Assembly (NCBI GenBank): GCA_934486495.1
Contig: CAKSPW010000050.1
Location: 1-16,226 of the forward strand
From: an uncultured Clostridia bacterium
GTDB taxonomy: Bacteria; Bacillota; Clostridia; UBA1381
DNA: 16,226 bases
Reading direction: 5' to 3'
Positions 14,278 to 16,226 of the stretch are shown piece by piece; position 1 is the stretch's first letter; each line of letters opens with the position of its first letter. The position numbers and the translations under genes are program-made. The notes beneath the pieces are model-generated. The model worked only from the letters and a program-made list of their open reading frames with translations, did not search any database and was not told where the DNA came from.

Positions 14278-16226
14278 TTATTCGGCAGCATTTTCAAGTG
14301 CTATACTGTCAAATGCGTAAGGATACATACCGTCATCCCACAGCATAACCTTAAACACGGCTGCATTTTCGGGAGCATTCATGGTACTTCCGAACGTTTT
14401 AATTCCTGTAACTGCTTCTATAGGCATAATATTAACATCAAGAAGCACTCCGTTTGCGTCATAATATGCGCTGAACAAATTAAGCTGTACCGTATCACCG
14501 CCGTTGGCAACCGAAATTGTTGCGCTTCCCTGAGCCGTTATTTCCTTTACGCTTGCGGTAACGCCGCATTTGGGTTCAACAACGATTGAATACACATTCT
14601 GCTTTGTTTCTCCCGTCACAAGGCTTGTATAAAGCGCTGTCATCACTACCGTCGCAGGCTCGTTGCCGTGAACAACCTTTCCGTCGGCAGAAATAATATC
14701 GGGATTTGATGAAGTCCAGCTGATTTTATTATTGTTTGAACCGAATTCAGGCAGCAAAATTGATGTTGTATAAGCATCAACGGTTCCCGGCAAGCCAAGC
14801 TCACTCTCACGATCGAGCGACCAGCTGCCGTATGCCGATTTATCAAGCAATGCAACATAGTTTATCGCTATACCGTCACCTGCGGCTGTATCTGCCTTTA
14901 CAGTAAATCCGATTCTCGATATATCAACCGTTCCGCTATCCGAATATCTGTAATCAACACCTGACTGATATAACTCGCCGTTAAAATAAACATCGTATTT
15001 TTTTGTGCTTCCGCTAAATACAAACGTTACCTTATTAATATCCTTACCCTTCTTTGAAGGTTTGCCGTATGTATTCATTGTATTTGAAATTGTATTTCCG
15101 AAAGTTACGGGACCTTTCCATGAATTGAGCGCCTGAACGGCTACATATACATCGGGATTACCGATTCTTTCGTATTCAAATTCAAGAACAAGATCGTCAT
15201 TTTCGTGCTGAGGTGTTGAGCACAAATACTTTGTGATTGTTGCATCCTGAGCCTGAGCGGTTCCCGCACTTGAAGCTCTTACAATTGACAGCTTTCCGCC
15301 GTCGGCATAAGCATATCCGTTAAGATCGGGATTTGTTGTATCAACTTCGGTCTTATCGGATAATGTAACAAGCGAGCCGAGCTTATAGTAATACTTACTT
15401 GCTTCAGCCGATGTCGGAATATCCGATACTGCGGAATAATCCATTTCATCAACCGTCCATATTCCGTTTACGCTCTCCTCCGGCACAAATGTCTTAGCCG
15501 GTACAATAACCGTAAACTCTTTAACGGCACTTGCCTCTCCTCTTGTGAGTGTGGCTGTAAGTGTAACCGTCTTGTCATCTTCTCCTACATTCGGACGTGT
15601 AACCGTACCGTCGGTATCTATAACGGCTGTATCACTCGATACCCATGTTACATCCGCACCGCCAACTGCGGCAGGTAAGCTTATACCGTCCTGCGCACTC
15701 GAAGGCAGCGTTAATTCTTCGTTTGCAAGTGCAAGCGCACTGCTGTCCGATAGTATTGTTACATTCATTGTTATCGGGTCAAACGAATCCGAGCTGTTTT
15801 CTCTCTGCATAGAAATCGTCATGTTTGACAGTGATACGGCATCCGTATCGAGAAACGGTACATCATTTGCAATCTTTATAAGCTTGTCCTCCGCCGTACC
15901 GCTTGCAAGCTCCTTTTGACGATAATATGCGTCATATGTCTTTGATTTTGTATCAAACTCAATTCTAAGATATGTTCTCTGGTCAATAACCTTAGTTGCA
16001 GGTATTGTCTGCGTTGAATCCACACCTTTAAACTGTCCCGTTGCTGTTTTTGCGGTTGCGCCTTTCTTTGAATAACTGTATTCTGCAATCTCCGTCAGCG
16101 TACCGTCAGCCTTTTTTCCGTTAAAATTCATATAATACTTTCCGGTATATGTTGAATTTGCCTTCATAAGCCAGCCGAAATCAAGCTCCACGCTTATTAT
16201 ATCATCTGTTGCACCCGCCAATGCAC
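14278..16226 (-). CDS. Large modular surface or secreted protein with repeated beta-sandwich plus Ig-like units (5' partial)
   Basis: The frame is open to the right edge, so only the last 648 or so residues are present and no start codon can be assigned; the TTG at 16221 is probably internal. Counting from there: a LamG/concanavalin-like beta-sandwich (about 8-156), an atypical bacterial Ig-like domain (about 160-241; SLPAAVGGADVTWVSSD, then DGTVTRP), a second beta-sandwich (about 265-460; KKYDVYFNGELYQSG), a second Ig-like domain (about 466-550; NNNKISWTSSNPDII, ADGKVVHG) and a C-terminal domain (about 552-640; FKVMLWDDGMYPYAF) of the type that closes many clostridial glycan-active enzymes. 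No catalytic domain is visible; one may lie upstream. No SLH or LPXTG anchor is present. It probably binds or degrades extracellular glycans, but this is inference. A terminator follows it. Confidence 0.85.
   Translation of the reverse strand, partial: ALAGATDDIISVELDFGWLMKANSTYTGKYYMNFNGKKADGTLTEIAEYSYSKKGATAKTATGQFKGVDSTQTIPATKVIDQRTYLRIEFDTKSKTYDAYYRQKELASGTAEDKLIKIANDVPFLDTDAVSLSNMTISMQRENSSDSFDPITMNVTILSDSSALALANEELTLPSSAQDGISLPAAVGGADVTWVSSDTAVIDTDGTVTRPNVGEDDKTVTLTATLTRGEASAVKEFTVIVPAKTFVPEESVNGIWTVDEMDYSAVSDIPTSAEASKYYYKLGSLVTLSDKTEVDTTNPDLNGYAYADGGKLSIVRASSAGTAQAQDATITKYLCSTPQHENDDLVLEFEYERIGNPDVYVAVQALNSWKGPVTFGNTISNTMNTYGKPSKKGKDINKVTFVFSGSTKKYDVYFNGELYQSGVDYRYSDSGTVDISRIGFTVKADTAAGDGIAINYVALLDKSAYGSWSLDRESELGLPGTVDAYTTSILLPEFGSNNNKISWTSSNPDIISADGKVVHGNEPATVVMTALYTSLVTGETKQNVYSIVVEPKCGVTASVKEITAQGSATISVANGGDTVQLNLFSAYYDANGVLLDVNIMPIEAVTGIKTFGSTMNAPENAAVFKVMLWDDGMYPYAFDSIALENAAE

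Noticed and set aside
1..16226. CRISPR arrays, tRNA, rRNA, insertion sequences and phage genes
   Set aside because: I saw no regularly spaced repeats, cloverleaf or rRNA-like sequence, transposase or integrase frame in any part of the window.

Overview
The window looks like a chromosomal segment of a Gram-positive, low-to-moderate GC Clostridia-type bacterium (phylum Firmicutes/Bacillota), probably an anaerobic gut or fibre-associated lineage. The evidence is an S-layer-homology (SLH) surface protein with InlB-type repeats, a CuAO-like stalk domain on a secreted lyase, a lipoprotein-dependent CUT1 sugar transporter, a YesM/YesN two-component pair, strong AAGGAGG ribosome binding sites and A/T-rich intrinsic terminators. 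I cannot name the species. The mix of SLH proteins and glycan-active enzymes recalls pectin or host-glycan specialists such as Monoglobus-like bacteria, but that is only an impression.

Layout. At the left, on the + strand, lies the 3' part of a large SLH-anchored cell-surface protein (1-2133). It converges on a leftward cluster through a non-coding stretch (2134-2454) that holds a foldable inverted-repeat element and a strong bidirectional terminator. All other genes are on the - strand. Read in the direction of transcription, right to left, they are: the 3' part of a large modular surface protein with two beta-sandwich plus Ig-like units (14278-16226); a terminator and promoter; a secreted polysaccharide lyase family 8 enzyme (PL8) followed 13 bases later by a cytoplasmic GH112 beta-galactoside phosphorylase; a consensus promoter and a leader hairpin; a YesN-type response regulator and a LytS/YesM-type histidine kinase; a terminator; and a sugar-binding lipoprotein with two CUT1 permeases.

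How it fits together (inference). The locus reads as a Gram-positive polysaccharide utilisation locus. The PL8 lyase cuts a uronic-acid-containing polymer outside the cell. The lipoprotein and permeases import oligosaccharides; no ATPase is encoded here, so a shared MsmX-type ATPase elsewhere is expected. GH112 phosphorolyses a galactosyl disaccharide to galactose 1-phosphate plus HexNAc or rhamnose. The kinase and regulator sense an extracellular ligand and switch the genes on. The most interesting points are the PL8 plus GH112 pairing, whose shared substrate is not obvious, and the roughly 75-base leader of the regulator gene, where a perfect sigma-A promoter is followed by a terminator-like hairpin directly before the ribosome binding site. 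I found no rRNA, tRNA, CRISPR array, insertion sequence or phage gene.
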